NCBI GenBank assembly: GCA_024684065.1
Contig: JAIKXO010000296.1
Span: 1-26,540 of the forward strand
Direction of reading: 5' to 3'
Length of the DNA: 26,540 nucleotides
Source: Lachnospiraceae bacterium
GTDB taxonomy: Bacteria; Bacillota_A; Clostridia; Lachnospirales; Lachnospiraceae
A program made the translations under genes and the position numbers. The notes under the pieces are model-generated. The model was not told the DNA's origin and made no database searches. It saw only the letters and a list, made by a program, of their open reading frames with translations. Below, piece after piece: positions 15,341-24,412 of this stretch (position 1 is its first letter; each line of letters begins with the position of its first letter).

Positions 15341-16894
15341 TTACTTAGCGAAATCTGTCACACGGCTTTCCCTGATCACATTAACCTTGATCTGTCCAGG
15401 ATAATTCATCTCAGTCTCAATCTGCTTGCTTATATCGCGAGCCATGAGAACCATATCATCATCGCTGACCTGCTCAGGGATAACCATAATCCGAACCTCT
15501 CTTCCTGCCTGAACAGCAAAAGATTTGTCAACTCCCTTATAAGAGTTCGTAATATCTTCTAATTGTTTTAATCTGTTTGTATATGCATCTAAAGTCTCTC
15601 TCCTCGCTCCCGGTCTTGCGGCGGAAATCGTATCTGCCGCCTGGACAAGGCAGGCTATGAGAGACTGTGGTTCAACATCCCCATGATGTGACTCCACGGA
15701 ATTAATAACAACCGCTGATTCCTTAAACTTTCTGCATATCTCAACACCGAGCTCAATATGCGACCCTTCTTTTTCATGATCGACGGCCTTACCTATATCA
15801 TGTAAAAGCCCGGCACGTTTTGCAAGTCTTATGTCTACGCCGATCTCAGCAGCCAGCAGACCGCATAGGAGAGACACCTCAATGGAATGCTTCAGCGCAT
15901 TCTGGCCGTAGCTGGTCCTGTACTTCATTCTTCCAAGCAGCTTGATAAGCTCAGGATGTAACCCATGAACGCCTGTTTCCAACGTGGCGGCTTCACCCTC
16001 TTCTCTGATGGTGTTCTCTATCTCTCTCTGTGCCTTTTCCACCATTTCTTCAATTCTGGCAGGATGAATACGTCCGTCTACGATCAGTTTTTCAAGTGCG
16101 ATCCTTGCAACTTCACGTCTGACAGGGTCAAAGGCTGATAACACGACAGCTTCGGGAGTATCATCTATAATAAGATCAACACCCGTCATTGTTTCAAGAG
16201 TGCGGATATTTCGTCCCTCTCTTCCGATAATCCTGCCTTTCATGTCATCACTCGGCAACGGCACAACAGAGATAGTAGTTTCCGCTACATGGTCGGCAGC
16301 GCATTTCTGAATAGCGTTTACGACATATTCCTTGGCTCTTTTTGAGGCTTCCTCTTTTGCTTTCTGCTCAAGATCCTTGACAAGCACGGCGGTTTCATGC
16401 TTGACATCGTCCTCAACGATTTTTAGAAGATATTCTTTTGCCTGTTCGGAGGTCAATCCGGATATTCTTTCCAGTTCCTGTACGCGTTGTTCGTTAAGCT
16501 TCGATACTTCTTCCTTCTGCTTATTAAGCGCCTCTTCTCTCGCCTGTAGGCTGGCTTCCTTCTTTTCGATCGCGTCAGTCTTTTTGTCTACATTCTCTTC
16601 TTTCTGCTGCAGTCTCCGTTCCTGACGCTGAAGCTCGTTTCTTCTCTCCTTGGTCTCTCTTTCAAGCTCATTCTTCGTCCTGATAGATTCTTCCTTGATC
16701 TCAAGAAGACCTTCCCGCTTCTTCTCTTCCGCAGTCTTAAGCGCATTATCGATAATCTCGCGGGCTTTCTGCTCCGCACTTCCTATCTTCTGCTCGTCAT
16801 CCTTAATCCTGCCGGCATAACCAGCCTTGTAAGCTATAATGCTCACTACGATAAGAAGAACCACTGCGATCAGAATTAATACAACGATCTTCAC
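15341..16894 (-). CDS. rny: ribonuclease Y
   Basis: It is the membrane-anchored endoribonuclease that starts mRNA turnover in Firmicutes. The 517 residues comprise an N-terminal transmembrane helix (about 1-25), a long Glu/Lys/Arg-rich coiled coil (about 30-190), a KH domain with [12 protein letters not shown], and an HD domain with HSIEVSLL and [13 protein letters not shown], the metal site. The start is GTG, six bases after AAGGAGG; an in-frame upstream ATG would add 11 charged residues before the membrane helix and is rejected. It lies downstream of recA-recX, as is common in Clostridia, but is separated from recX by 124 bp. Confidence 0.97.
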   Translation of the reverse strand: MKIVVLILIAVVLLIVVSIIAYKAGYAGRIKDDEQKIGSAEQKAREIIDNALKTAEEKKREGLLEIKEESIRTKNELERETKERRNELQRQERRLQQKEENVDKKTDAIEKKEASLQAREEALNKQKEEVSKLNEQRVQELERISGLTSEQAKEYLLKIVEDDVKHETAVLVKDLEQKAKEEASKRAKEYVVNAIQKCAADHVAETTISVVPLPSDDMKGRIIGREGRNIRTLETMTGVDLIIDDTPEAVVLSAFDPVRREVARIALEKLIVDGRIHPARIEEMVEKAQREIENTIREEGEAATLETGVHGLHPELIKLLGRMKYRTSYGQNALKHSIEVSLLCGLLAAEIGVDIRLAKRAGLLHDIGKAVDHEKEGSHIELGVEICRKFKESAVVINSVESHHGDVEPQSLIACLVQAADTISAARPGARRETLDAYTNRLKQLEDITNSYKGVDKSFAVQAGREVRIMVIPEQVSDDDMVLMARDISKQIETEMNYPGQIKVNVIRESRVTDFAK

Positions 16895-16935
16895 AGGGCA
16901 CCTCCTTATTCTGTTTTCATTGTACAATTTTATAT

Positions 16936-16970
16936 ATCCGAAAAGCAGATACGACTGAAGCCTTTCGGAT
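16936..16970 (-). terminator. hairpin between recX and rny
   Basis: ATCCGAAA (16936-16943) pairs with TTTCGGAT (16963-16970). On the minus strand it is followed by ATATAAAATTG, which is weak for termination; it may instead be part of the rny leader, where RNase Y could act on its own message. Confidence 0.35.
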
Positions 16971-17018
16971 CAAAAACTTCATGGTCATAAAAAAATACAA
17001 CAAAAAGATTTTATACTC

Positions 17019-17669
17019 TTAGGCGGTCTCTGTCAAGATTCTCTTCAAAACCTTTTCCACGTTCTGAACCGTAAATCCTTTTCTGTACATAAAGGCAAAA
17101 AGCTTGTTTTTATCGGCTTCTTCAAGCTCGGAAATGTTATGATATTTTTTTCTGATAAGTTTTTCTATAAGTTCCTCCTCTGAATCGTCTTCCAAAAAGC
17201 CTTCTTCCCTGGCCTGTCTGAAGCCCTCTTCAATGTCCTCCGGGGATACGCCTTTCTCAGAAAGCTTGTGTTTGATCTCAGCAATACCGTGTTTTCCCAG
17301 ACAGAGCCTTATATAATTAAAAGAATATCTGGTATCGTCCAGATAACCGAATTCTTTTACATAATTCAGCGCCTGCTCTGTAAGATCCTCGGAATAAAGG
17401 GCTTCGGCCAGCTTTCTCCTGAGATTTCTTTCGGTCCGGTCCTGCTTCCTCAAAAGATTCATGGCATACAGCCTTGCCCGCTTTGGAAGGATCTCTGAAA
17501 CGATCTCGTCATATACCTGATCCGAAATCCTCTCTCCTTCCTTGAGCCCAAACCTTAAACACTCCGACTTATATATCAGAAAAGCAAATTCATCATTAAG
17601 GAAGATCTTGTATTTGTTATTGTTATATTTTTCAATTTTGGTTATAATACGTTCTTCCATATGCTCCAA
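17019..17669 (-). CDS. recX: regulatory protein RecX
   Basis: The 216-residue all-helical protein has the three RecX repeats and the motifs RTERNLRRKL, FGYLDDTRYS and LSEKGVSPEDIEE. RecX binds RecA filaments and restrains them. It follows recA by 37 bp in the same direction, so it would be co-induced in the SOS response. The start is uncertain: TTG at 17669 has no ribosome site, and ATG at 17660 has GGAG only three bases upstream. Low translation relative to recA would fit its role as a RecA modulator. Confidence 0.92.
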   Translation of the reverse strand: MEHMEERIITKIEKYNNNKYKIFLNDEFAFLIYKSECLRFGLKEGERISDQVYDEIVSEILPKRARLYAMNLLRKQDRTERNLRRKLAEALYSEDLTEQALNYVKEFGYLDDTRYSFNYIRLCLGKHGIAEIKHKLSEKGVSPEDIEEGFRQAREEGFLEDDSEEELIEKLIRKKYHNISELEEADKNKLFAFMYRKGFTVQNVEKVLKRILTETA

Positions 17670-17706
17670 CTATCTTTATTCTATAGCATAGCTCATCTGC
17701 GCCGCT

Positions 17707-18792
17707 CTATACTCCCTTTCCTGTCTTCTGATCAGTGCCTGAAGAGGCTTGTGTTCCGTCCTTTTTCCCGTCCCCCTCAGGTTTTTCTTCCGCGGGATCA
17801 GCTTCGAAATAATGATCTCTGACTTTTTTCTCAACTTCCAAGAGCATTTCGGGATGCTCATCCAGATAAACCTTTGCGTTCTCTCTCCCCTGGCCGATCT
17901 TCTGTCCTTCGTAAGCGTACCAGGCTCCGGATTTGTTTATCACATCGATGTTTGAGGCCAGATCCAGGATATCTCCAGTTGAGGAAATCCCCGTGCCGAA
18001 CATGATGTCAAACTCAGCTTCTTTGAACGGAGGAGCCACCTTGTTCTTGACAACCTTGACCCTTGTGCGGTTGCCAATGACTTCTCCGCCCTGCTTGATA
18101 GACTCTATCCTTCTCACGTCAAGACGGACGGATGAATAGAATTTAAGAGCACGGCCTCCTGTGGTCGTCTCAGGGTTGCCGAACATTACCCCGACCTTTT
18201 CCCGAAGCTGATTAATAAAGACTACCGTACAGTTTGTCTTGTTGATAACCGCGGTAAGCTTTCTCAAAGCCTGGGACATAAGCCTGGCGTGAAGGCCTAC
18301 ATGGGAATCTCCCATATCCCCGTCTATCTCCGCCTTCGGCACCAGCGCCGCCACAGAATCGATCACTATAATATCCACCGCTCCCGACCTTACCATGGTC
18401 TCTGCGATCTCAAGAGCCTGTTCACCGTTATCGGGCTGGGATATATAGAGGTTATCGATATCAACGCCGATATTCTGCGCATAGCCCGGATCAAGAGCGT
18501 GCTCCGCATCGATAAAGCCGGCTATACCGCCCCTTTTCTGAACCTCCGCTATCATATGCAGAGTCAGCGTCGTCTTACCCGATGACTCAGGGCCGTACAC
18601 TTCCACGACCCTCCCCTTGGGGATCCCCCCTATACCAAGTGCGATATCCAGGCTTAATGAACCGGTAGGGATAGTCTCAACGTTAAGGTTCTTCTGATTA
18701 TCGCCGAGTTTCATTACCGAACCCTTGCCATACTGCTTCTCGATCTGCGCCAACGCGGCATCCAGTGCTTTTATTTTTTCTTCTCTTTCCAT
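17707..18792 (-). CDS. recA: recombinase RecA
   Basis: It forms filaments on single-stranded DNA for strand exchange and triggers LexA self-cleavage. The 361-residue protein has Walker [10 protein letters not shown] (about 66-74), Walker [18 protein letters not shown], the DNA-binding loop L1 around [19 protein letters not shown], and L2 with [20 protein letters not shown]. It ends in an acidic then polar tail. AGGAG lies eight bases before the ATG. The promoter carries a perfect LexA box and a second imperfect one. recX follows in the same unit. Confidence 0.99.
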   Translation of the reverse strand: MEREEKIKALDAALAQIEKQYGKGSVMKLGDNQKNLNVETIPTGSLSLDIALGIGGIPKGRVVEVYGPESSGKTTLTLHMIAEVQKRGGIAGFIDAEHALDPGYAQNIGVDIDNLYISQPDNGEQALEIAETMVRSGAVDIIVIDSVAALVPKAEIDGDMGDSHVGLHARLMSQALRKLTAVINKTNCTVVFINQLREKVGVMFGNPETTTGGRALKFYSSVRLDVRRIESIKQGGEVIGNRTRVKVVKNKVAPPFKEAEFDIMFGTGISSTGDILDLASNIDVINKSGAWYAYEGQKIGQGRENAKVYLDEHPEMLLEVEKKVRDHYFEADPAEEKPEGDGKKDGTQASSGTDQKTGKGV

Positions 18793-18821
18793 TTATTTGT
18801 CTCCTGTCTCCTCACACATAT

Positions 18822-18835
18822 CGAACTTATGTTCG
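18822..18835 (-). promoter_or_regulatory. LexA box 1 of recA
   Basis: CGAACTTATGTTCG is a perfect 14-bp Gram-positive LexA site. It lies at the predicted transcription start, between the -10 box and the ribosome site. Confidence 0.9.
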
Positions 18836-18841
18836 TTATCA

Positions 18842-18870
18842 ACTATAAAACATCTGTTCGAGTATGTCAA
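18842..18870 (-). promoter_or_regulatory. recA promoter
   Basis: On the minus strand, perfect TTGACA (18865-18870), a 17-bp spacer and TATAGT (18842-18847) predict a start near 18835, inside LexA box 1. Confidence 0.8.
18847..18860 (-). promoter_or_regulatory. imperfect second LexA box of recA
   Basis: AAAAC-ATCT-GTTCG (plus strand) keeps one perfect half-site and lies in the promoter spacer, 25 bp from box 1. Confidence 0.5.
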
Positions 18871-18920
18871 GGCAAAATTTTTATATTACGTTTTTACGTT
18901 TTATATCCGCTATAATAAAA

Positions 18921-18966
18921 ATAGTGCCATCAATCCATGCTAATAAGCACAGATCCCCTGCACTAT
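18921..18966 (-). terminator. possible terminator of the cinA operon
   Basis: ATAGTGC (18921-18927) pairs with GCACTAT (18960-18966) and is followed on the minus strand by TTTTTATTATAG. The 32-nt loop is long. The remaining 18871-19091 sequence holds no gene I can support. Confidence 0.4.
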
Positions 18967-19091
18967 CCGTTCAGGTATTGTTTCGGACCCTTCTACAGCA
19001 GACCGCTCCCGCGGCCGCTCCATACCTGTCTGTTATTCAATTATACAAAAAATTATATCATATATAGCGCAAAAGGGAAATCACTTTTTTC

Positions 19092-19970
19092 TCATGCCCC
19101 TAAAAAATTCTTCTCACTGTAATATTTGAGGACACATCTCCTGATAAGCGCAAGCGCCTCAGTAACCGCCTGCTCCCTGATGTCGTTTCTGTCCCCTTTA
19201 AAGTGACATTCGCTTATTACGGTCTTCCCTTTTATGCAGCATCCCACGAACACAGTGCCTACCGGCTTTTCGGCAGTCCCTCCGTCAGGGCCTGCTATTC
19301 CCGATACGGATACACAGACATCAGCCTTTGAGAAGAAGGCGCCTCCCCTTGCCATCTCCTTTACTGTTTCCCCGCTCACTGCCCCATATTTATTCAACGT
19401 GGATTTTTTAACACCGAGCCTGGCTCTCTTGGCCTTGTTTGAATAGGTTATAAATCCCTCCTTAAATACCTCCGACGCCCCGGGCAGGTCAACGATCCTT
19501 GATGCTATAAGCCCGCCCGTACAGGACTCGGCTGTCGCAAGTGTAAGGCTGTTTCCCTTAAGCAGCTCAAAAACTGTCTCCGAAAGAGAAGGCCCGTCAT
19601 CAATTCCATATATTTTCTCGGAGAACCTTCCCTTGATCTCCTTTATTACAGGCTTGGCTATCTTCTTCGCGCTTTTTTCGCCCTCGTTTACCGCTGCTAC
19701 CTTTATATATATCTCCCCTCTTTCGGAATCAAGGGTGAGCTTTGGATTACTACTGTCCCTCAAGTCCGCAAGCGAGTTCTTTACATCGTTCATTCCTATT
19801 CCGCAGAGCCTTAACACCTGTTCATAATGATCCTGCTCGCTCTCCGGCTTCTCAGGCTGTTTCCCGCCATCCTCTTTTCCTGAAACCTCTTTATCTTCCA
19901 TTTTCTGCTTTATCTCTTTCTGAAGCTCCTTATCCAGATTTTTTTCCTTTTTTTCTTCCTTATGTCCCAT
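19092..19970 (-). CDS. cinA: CinA-like protein lacking the N-terminal molybdopterin-binding domain (KH plus PncC amidase)
   Basis: The C-terminal domain (about 130-292) is a nicotinamide-nucleotide amidase of the PncC/CinA-C type, with TAESCTGGLIASR (nucleophile region Ser151), TYSNKAK, GAVS and SGIAGPDGGTAEKPVGTVF; it deamidates NMN. Residues about 50-126 match the middle KH-like part of full CinA (LRLCGIG, SNPKLTLDSERGEIYIKVAA, YGIDD). The roughly 250-residue COG1058 pyrophosphatase domain normally in front is missing and replaced by a Lys/Glu-rich tract (1-49). I prefer the ATG with GAGG seven bases upstream; residue numbers count from the ATG two codons earlier (19976). It is the last gene of the operon, ahead of recA as in many Clostridia, where full-length cinA is usual. 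Confidence 0.85.
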   Translation of the reverse strand: MGHKEEKKEKNLDKELQKEIKQKMEDKEVSGKEDGGKQPEKPESEQDHYEQVLRLCGIGMNDVKNSLADLRDSSNPKLTLDSERGEIYIKVAAVNEGEKSAKKIAKPVIKEIKGRFSEKIYGIDDGPSLSETVFELLKGNSLTLATAESCTGGLIASRIVDLPGASEVFKEGFITYSNKAKRARLGVKKSTLNKYGAVSGETVKEMARGGAFFSKADVCVSVSGIAGPDGGTAEKPVGTVFVGCCIKGKTVISECHFKGDRNDIREQAVTEALALIRRCVLKYYSEKNFLGA

Positions 19971-20082
19971 CTGCATACCTCAATCCTGAATCAGCATTCT
20001 CAACATTCATTATCCGGCTTCTATGACCGCACAGGCCGCACATTATAAATAATACGATATCTGGCCTTCAGATCTCTCATTT

Positions 20083-20625
20083 TTACCTCTGCTCCTTCAT
20101 GACCTCCCTGTTCTTATAGAGATAGTCTATAAGCGAGACAACGGTCATGATAAGGGCTACATAGACAGAAACGGCAGTCAGCACATTGATAAATGCATTC
20201 TTTGTATTAAGATGCAGAAGTATTATCATGACCATCTGTGACACGGTCTTAAACTTACCGTAAAAGCTCGCTGCTATCACAACTCCGTTATCGGCGGCTA
20301 CAAGCCTGAAACCGCTTATAATAAATTCTCTTGCAATTATAATGATCACGATCCATGCCGGGAGCTTTTTAAGTTCCACGAAGCAGATCAGCGCAGAGCA
20401 GACTAAAAGTTTATCGGCAAGCGGATCCATGAATTTCCCGAAATTCGTTACAAGATTATATTTTCTTGCGATCTTTCCGTCCAGCAGATCCGTAAGGCTT
20501 GCGATTATAAAAATAGCAAGCGCGATATAGTCTGAAACGTCTCCCCAGAAGTCTCCCAAAAGAAAGAAGACGAAAAAGGGGATAAGGATCACCCGGACAA
20601 TTGTAAGCTTATTAGGCAGATTCAT
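20083..20625 (-). CDS. pgsA: CDP-diacylglycerol-glycerol-3-phosphate 3-phosphatidyltransferase
   Basis: It makes phosphatidylglycerol phosphate, the committed step to phosphatidylglycerol. The 180-residue integral membrane protein has the CDP-alcohol phosphotransferase motif with Asp46, Asp49-Gly50, Ala53-Arg54, Gly63, Asp67 and Asp71 (TDLLDGKIAR and GKFMDPLADK). Four to six hydrophobic segments span the rest. It overlaps rimO by 14 bp and starts from a GAGAGGAG inside rimO, so the two are translationally coupled. Confidence 0.96.
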   Translation of the reverse strand: MNLPNKLTIVRVILIPFFVFFLLGDFWGDVSDYIALAIFIIASLTDLLDGKIARKYNLVTNFGKFMDPLADKLLVCSALICFVELKKLPAWIVIIIIAREFIISGFRLVAADNGVVIAASFYGKFKTVSQMVMIILLHLNTKNAFINVLTAVSVYVALIMTVVSLIDYLYKNREVMKEQR

Positions 20626-21958
20626 AAATCTCCTCTCCGATCAGGTCATAGCCCTTTGCTTCTGTTACCCTGACATTAACGATCATCCCGCTTAAAAGCT
20701 CTCTGTCTGAATGAACAAAGATCATTCCGTCAACCTCAGGAGCATCCATGTAGGTCCTTCCGACATAGATATTTTCCTCGGGCATAAAACCTTCAATAAA
20801 TACAGAAAGCTTCCTTCCAACCTGTTTTTCGGCTTTTTCAAATACGATCTCCCTCGAAAGTTCCATAAGCTCATCCCTGCGTCTGAGCTTCTCTTCTTCG
20901 GGAACCTTTCCGGGAAGAGTGCTCGCCCTCGTGCCTTCCTCCTCAGAATAGGGAAAAACCCCGAGCCTGTCAAACTCAAGCTCATCACAGAAATTATACA
21001 GTTTTTCAAAATCCTCTTCGGTTTCTCCGGGGAAACCCGCGATCAGCGTCGTTCTTAGGGCTATATCCGGTATTTCGCGTCTTAGCTTTTCTATCAGGGT
21101 CCTTAAGCTTTTCTCATCGGTTTTCCGCCCCATTGCTTTAAGGATCTTATCAGAAGAATGCTGTATGGGGATATCCAGATAATCACAGATCTTCGGTTCG
21201 GTTCTGATAGTTTCTATGAGCTCATCCGTGATCTCCTCGGGATAGCAGTACATAAGCCTTATCCATTCTATCCCGTCTATCCGGGCGAGGCCTTTCAGCA
21301 GCTCCGGAAGAGCCTTTTTTCCATACAGATCCACACCGTATACGGTAGTCTCCTGCGCTACCAGTATAAGCTCCTTCACTCCGAGAAAAGCAAGTCTTTC
21401 AGCTTCCTTTAAAAGCTCCTCCTCAGGAAAAGAGCGGTATCTCCCTCTCATAAACGGTATGATGCAATAAGTACAGCGCTTATCGCACCCTTCCGCGATC
21501 TTCAGAAAAGCATAGTGACCCCCGGAAGAAGGGAACCTCCTGCCGCTGATCTCAGGCGATGAGTCAATATCGGAAAACGCATCAAAAACCTTCCCCGAAA
21601 GTACTGAGTTTATTACTTCCCCGATCCTGTCGTAGGCCATCGTCCCGATAACCGCATCGATCTCCGGCAGTTCCTTCTTTATCTCCTCCGAATACCTTTG
21701 GGCCAGACAGCCTGTCGCGATAAGCGCCCTGCAGACACCCCCGTTTCCGGCTTCAATCCTGTTTTCGGCAAGATCCAGTATCGTATTTATGCTTTCTTCC
21801 TTCGCATCGCCTATAAAAGCACAGGTATTTACGATGATCACCTCGGCTTTTTTCTCATCATCGGTAAACTCAAACCCCTGTTCCGCAAGGATGCCTGTCA
21901 TCTCTTCAGAATCCACAAGGTTTTTATCACAGCCGAGGGAAACCAGTAAGAGCTTCAT
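20612..21958 (-). CDS. rimO: ribosomal protein S12 methylthiotransferase RimO
   Basis: It adds a methylthio group to Asp of ribosomal protein S12. The 448 residues contain the N-terminal methylthiotransferase domain with three cluster cysteines (Cys10, Cys46, Cys84), the radical SAM CxxxCxxC (Cys158, Cys162, Cys165 in EGCDKRCTYC), and a C-terminal TRAM domain (about 383-445). The features GCDKNLVDSE and PFMRGRYRS favour RimO over MiaB. It overlaps rpoZ by 4 bp (ATGA) upstream and pgsA downstream. Confidence 0.97.
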   Translation of the reverse strand: MKLLLVSLGCDKNLVDSEEMTGILAEQGFEFTDDEKKAEVIIVNTCAFIGDAKEESINTILDLAENRIEAGNGGVCRALIATGCLAQRYSEEIKKELPEIDAVIGTMAYDRIGEVINSVLSGKVFDAFSDIDSSPEISGRRFPSSGGHYAFLKIAEGCDKRCTYCIIPFMRGRYRSFPEEELLKEAERLAFLGVKELILVAQETTVYGVDLYGKKALPELLKGLARIDGIEWIRLMYCYPEEITDELIETIRTEPKICDYLDIPIQHSSDKILKAMGRKTDEKSLRTLIEKLRREIPDIALRTTLIAGFPGETEEDFEKLYNFCDELEFDRLGVFPYSEEEGTRASTLPGKVPEEEKLRRRDELMELSREIVFEKAEKQVGRKLSVFIEGFMPEENIYVGRTYMDAPEVDGMIFVHSDRELLSGMIVNVRVTEAKGYDLIGEEIYESA

Positions 21959-22257
21959 TCCGTCTCTTCATCAGGCTCCTGCTCTTCTGTCAGGGCTTCC
22001 TGAGCCTGTTTTGCAGCCTCTGCCTCTTCTTCGGACAGAACCTTTATGATACCTTCGTTAAGCTCCTCTACCGCCACCGAAAGGGGCTTTTTATCCATAG
22101 CGTCCTCAATCGGGGTGGGAGCGTCATCAATGAGCTGCCTGGCTCTTTTCGCGGTAGCCATCACTATGGAGTAGCGGCTGTTTACTACAGGATGTTCGCC
22201 TTCGTCAACCTCCGAATTAACAACCTTCATAAGATCACTGTATGACGGATGCAGCAT
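21955..22257 (-). CDS. rpoZ: RNA polymerase omega subunit
   Basis: The 100-residue protein has the omega core NSRYSIVMATAKRARQL near 26-42 and KPLSVAVEELNEG near 57-69. It assists assembly of the beta' subunit of RNA polymerase. The C-terminus is a very acidic tail (about 75-100), not needed for the core fold. AAGGAGG lies before the ATG. It lies between gmk and rimO, as in many Clostridia. Confidence 0.95.
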   Translation of the reverse strand: MLHPSYSDLMKVVNSEVDEGEHPVVNSRYSIVMATAKRARQLIDDAPTPIEDAMDKKPLSVAVEELNEGIIKVLSEEEAEAAKQAQEALTEEQEPDEETE

Positions 22258-22332
22258 TTTTTATCCTCCTTAAAAATGTTTTAGGCCGAAAATCTTTTTC
22301 TTTTTTCCATTACATGTTTTCAGCAATAATGA

Positions 22333-22348
22333 GTCTGCAGAAGCAGAC
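22333..22348 (-). other. small hairpin between gmk and rpoZ
   Basis: GTCTGC (22333-22338) pairs with GCAGAC (22343-22348) around AGAA. With no U-tract it is more likely an intercistronic stem than a terminator. Confidence 0.4.
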
Positions 22349-22355
22349 CCTGTCC

Positions 22356-22985
22356 TTACTTATCCAAAAATACCTTCAGACCATCTTTTATATTATCTAT
22401 CTTTTCGGCACACCTGTCTACTTTAAAATGCGCCGACCGGATTATTCCGTGTATGCTCCCTATGCAGGCCTCAAGGTCATCATTTATCACGAGATAATCG
22501 TATCTTTCGATGTAAGAAGCTTCCTCAAAAGACCTTTGCATCCGCTTCATAATGACCTCCTCGGTCTCGGTTCCCCGCTTCTTTAGCCTGTTATAAATCT
22601 CCTGTGCCTCGGGAGGCATTATGAAAATAAGCAGGGTATCAGGAAATCTCTCTTTTACGGAGACTGCACCCTGGCATTCTATCTCAAGAATAACATCCTT
22701 TCCCTCCGAAAGCATCTTTTCAACATAGCTTTTCGGCGTCCCGTAATAATTCGAGACATAGCATGCATGCTCAAGGAGGTCTCCGTTCTCTATCATTTCC
22801 TCGAATTTCTCACGGCTCACGAAGAAATAATGAACACCTTCCTCTTCACCTTCCCTCGGGGATCTGGTCGTAGCCGAAATACTTAAAGCATAATTATCAT
22901 ACCGGGATAAAAGCTCCGATACCACAGTTCCCTTGCCGGAACCGGCAAATCCCGAAACAACCGTTAAAACACCTCTCTCTGCCAT
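22356..22985 (-). CDS. gmk: guanylate kinase
   Basis: It phosphorylates GMP to GDP with ATP. The 209-residue protein has the P-loop GFAGSGKGT, the GMP-binding region SATTRSPREGEEEGVHYFF, the segment YYGTPKSYVE, and the lid RLKKRGTE. Ala replaces the more usual Ser/Pro in the P-loop, which is tolerated. AAGGAG lies five bases before the ATG. The yicC-gmk-rpoZ order is conserved in Firmicutes. Confidence 0.97.
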   Translation of the reverse strand: MAERGVLTVVSGFAGSGKGTVVSELLSRYDNYALSISATTRSPREGEEEGVHYFFVSREKFEEMIENGDLLEHACYVSNYYGTPKSYVEKMLSEGKDVILEIECQGAVSVKERFPDTLLIFIMPPEAQEIYNRLKKRGTETEEVIMKRMQRSFEEASYIERYDYLVINDDLEACIGSIHGIIRSAHFKVDRCAEKIDNIKDGLKVFLDK

Positions 22986-22994
22986 TTCCGCTCC

Positions 22995-23873
22995 TTATTC
23001 CAGATTCTGTATCTGCTCCCTTACCTTCTCAATTCCGGTCTTAAGCTCTATGGCGTGCTCAGATGTGGAGAGGTCATTAGCCTTTGAAAGGATCGTGTTA
23101 GCCTCTCTGTTCATCTCCTGGGCGATAAAATCAAGCTTCCTTCCTATCCCGCCGCCATCAGAAAGAGCCTTCAGCATTGAATTTATATGGCTCCTGAGCC
23201 TCACCAGTTCTTCATCGACACATATTCTGTCCGCATAAAGAGTTACCTCCGAAACGATCCTTGAGTCATCTATAGATGCATCGGCAACAAACTCCCTTAC
23301 CTTATCATAAAGCTTTTTTCTGTATTCCTCAATGATCTCAGGAGCCCTTTTCTCTATGTAATCTACATGCCCGAGCATTTCCTTAAGTTTAACGTCAAGA
23401 TCGCTCTTTAAACTTTCCCCCTCCTTAAGCCTTGAGCTTACGAAATCCTCAAGAGCATCCTTTAAAACCTTTTCAAGATCGCTCCAGAGCTCCTTTTCAT
23501 CAATGTCCTGCTCCTCAAGAGTAAAAACCTCGGGATATCTCGAAAGCCTTGAGACCGTCATATCATTCTCAAGCCCGAAATCTTCCGCCATGGTCTTTAT
23601 ATAGCCTAAATAAGCAGATGCGATCTCCTTATTATACTTTAAACAATAATTATCTTCAGTATAATCTTCGTAGGTGATAAAGACGTCAAGTTTCCCTCTT
23701 TCGACATATTCCTTTATGAGATTTCTCATCGAGGCCTCAAAAAAGCTCAGCTTTTTAGGCATTCTTATACTGATATCAAGATATCTGTGGTTTACGGATT
23801 TCATTTCCACGGTTATCTTTCTATCGGAATCCAGAAATTCGCTTCTTCCAAATCCCGTCATGCTCTTTATCAT
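22995..23873 (-). CDS. yicC: YicC family endoribonuclease
   Basis: The 292-residue protein has the YicC N-terminal signature MIKSMTGFGR, VEMKSVNHRYLDISIRMP, and the C-terminal DUF1732 segment with RLRSHI and GRKLDFIAQEMNREANTI. YicC proteins are hairpin-cutting RNases in the recent literature. I start at MIKSMTGFG, which has a GGGGG eight bases upstream; a longer frame to 23939 would overlap the GTPase gene and adds residues absent from the family. It follows the microcompartment genes by 40 bp in the same direction. Confidence 0.95.
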   Translation of the reverse strand: MIKSMTGFGRSEFLDSDRKITVEMKSVNHRYLDISIRMPKKLSFFEASMRNLIKEYVERGKLDVFITYEDYTEDNYCLKYNKEIASAYLGYIKTMAEDFGLENDMTVSRLSRYPEVFTLEEQDIDEKELWSDLEKVLKDALEDFVSSRLKEGESLKSDLDVKLKEMLGHVDYIEKRAPEIIEEYRKKLYDKVREFVADASIDDSRIVSEVTLYADRICVDEELVRLRSHINSMLKALSDGGGIGRKLDFIAQEMNREANTILSKANDLSTSEHAIELKTGIEKVREQIQNLE

Positions 23874-23913
23874 ATCAATTTCCCCCGCCAGTAAATGATA
23901 ATGTTCAACCTGA

Positions 23914-24408
23914 TCAGGGATCCCACTCACTGATCCCAAGACTCTGCATATGTATGGCCTCCTTAAGGCTTAGCCTCGGAAGATCCTCTTTAAGGTAAGC
24001 CATAAGCTCCTCCGCTCCTTTTCCGGTTATATTATTTACCTCAAATATCCGCTCGCATCCGGCATTTTCCATCCACTGCCTTATCATCGGCACATTGGCA
24101 TAAGGAGAATCGGTCTTAGTGATAACGCCGATAAGAGGGCGCTGAATGAAGGTATGGAGGCTTGCTCCGAAAAGACTGTAAGGCTCATCCGCTGCCTGGA
24201 CGATCGCCACAACGTCAGCTTCAAAGGAAAAACACGCAAGGCCCACGGAAAACTGCTTGGACTCCGAATACTCTCCGGGAGTGTCGATAAGCTCCTCTGA
24301 GGTGTTGGTATACTGCGTTTTTATATAGTGGAGCTCTTCTCCTCTTAAAACCTGAGCAAGCGAGGTCTTGCCAGCCTCGCTTCTTCCCATAAGAAATACC
24401 TTTTTCAC
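23914..24408 (-). CDS. eutP: EutP/PduV family microcompartment-associated GTPase
   Basis: The 164-residue small P-loop protein has the Walker A GRSEAGKTS (8-16), a G3-like LIDTPGEY (DTPGE) and TKTD (G4) near 97-100, as in EutP/PduV. These proteins are encoded with ethanolamine and propanediol microcompartments; PduV attaches to the shell, and acetate-kinase activity has been reported for a EutP. It lies 4 bp after the second shell gene and 40 bp before yicC. Confidence 0.88.
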   Translation of the reverse strand: MKKVFLMGRSEAGKTSLAQVLRGEELHYIKTQYTNTSEELIDTPGEYSESKQFSVGLACFSFEADVVAIVQAADEPYSLFGASLHTFIQRPLIGVITKTDSPYANVPMIRQWMENAGCERIFEVNNITGKGAEELMAYLKEDLPRLSLKEAIHMQSLGISEWDP

Positions 24409-24412
24409 GCCT

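Noticed and set aside
18864..19122. Plus-strand frames between recA and cinA
   Set aside because: No ribosome sites and no family resemblance; they overlap the recA promoter or the cinA terminator region.
23874..23939. 22-residue N-terminal extension of YicC
   Set aside because: It overlaps the GTPase gene, and the family begins at MIKSMTGFGR, which has its own ribosome site.
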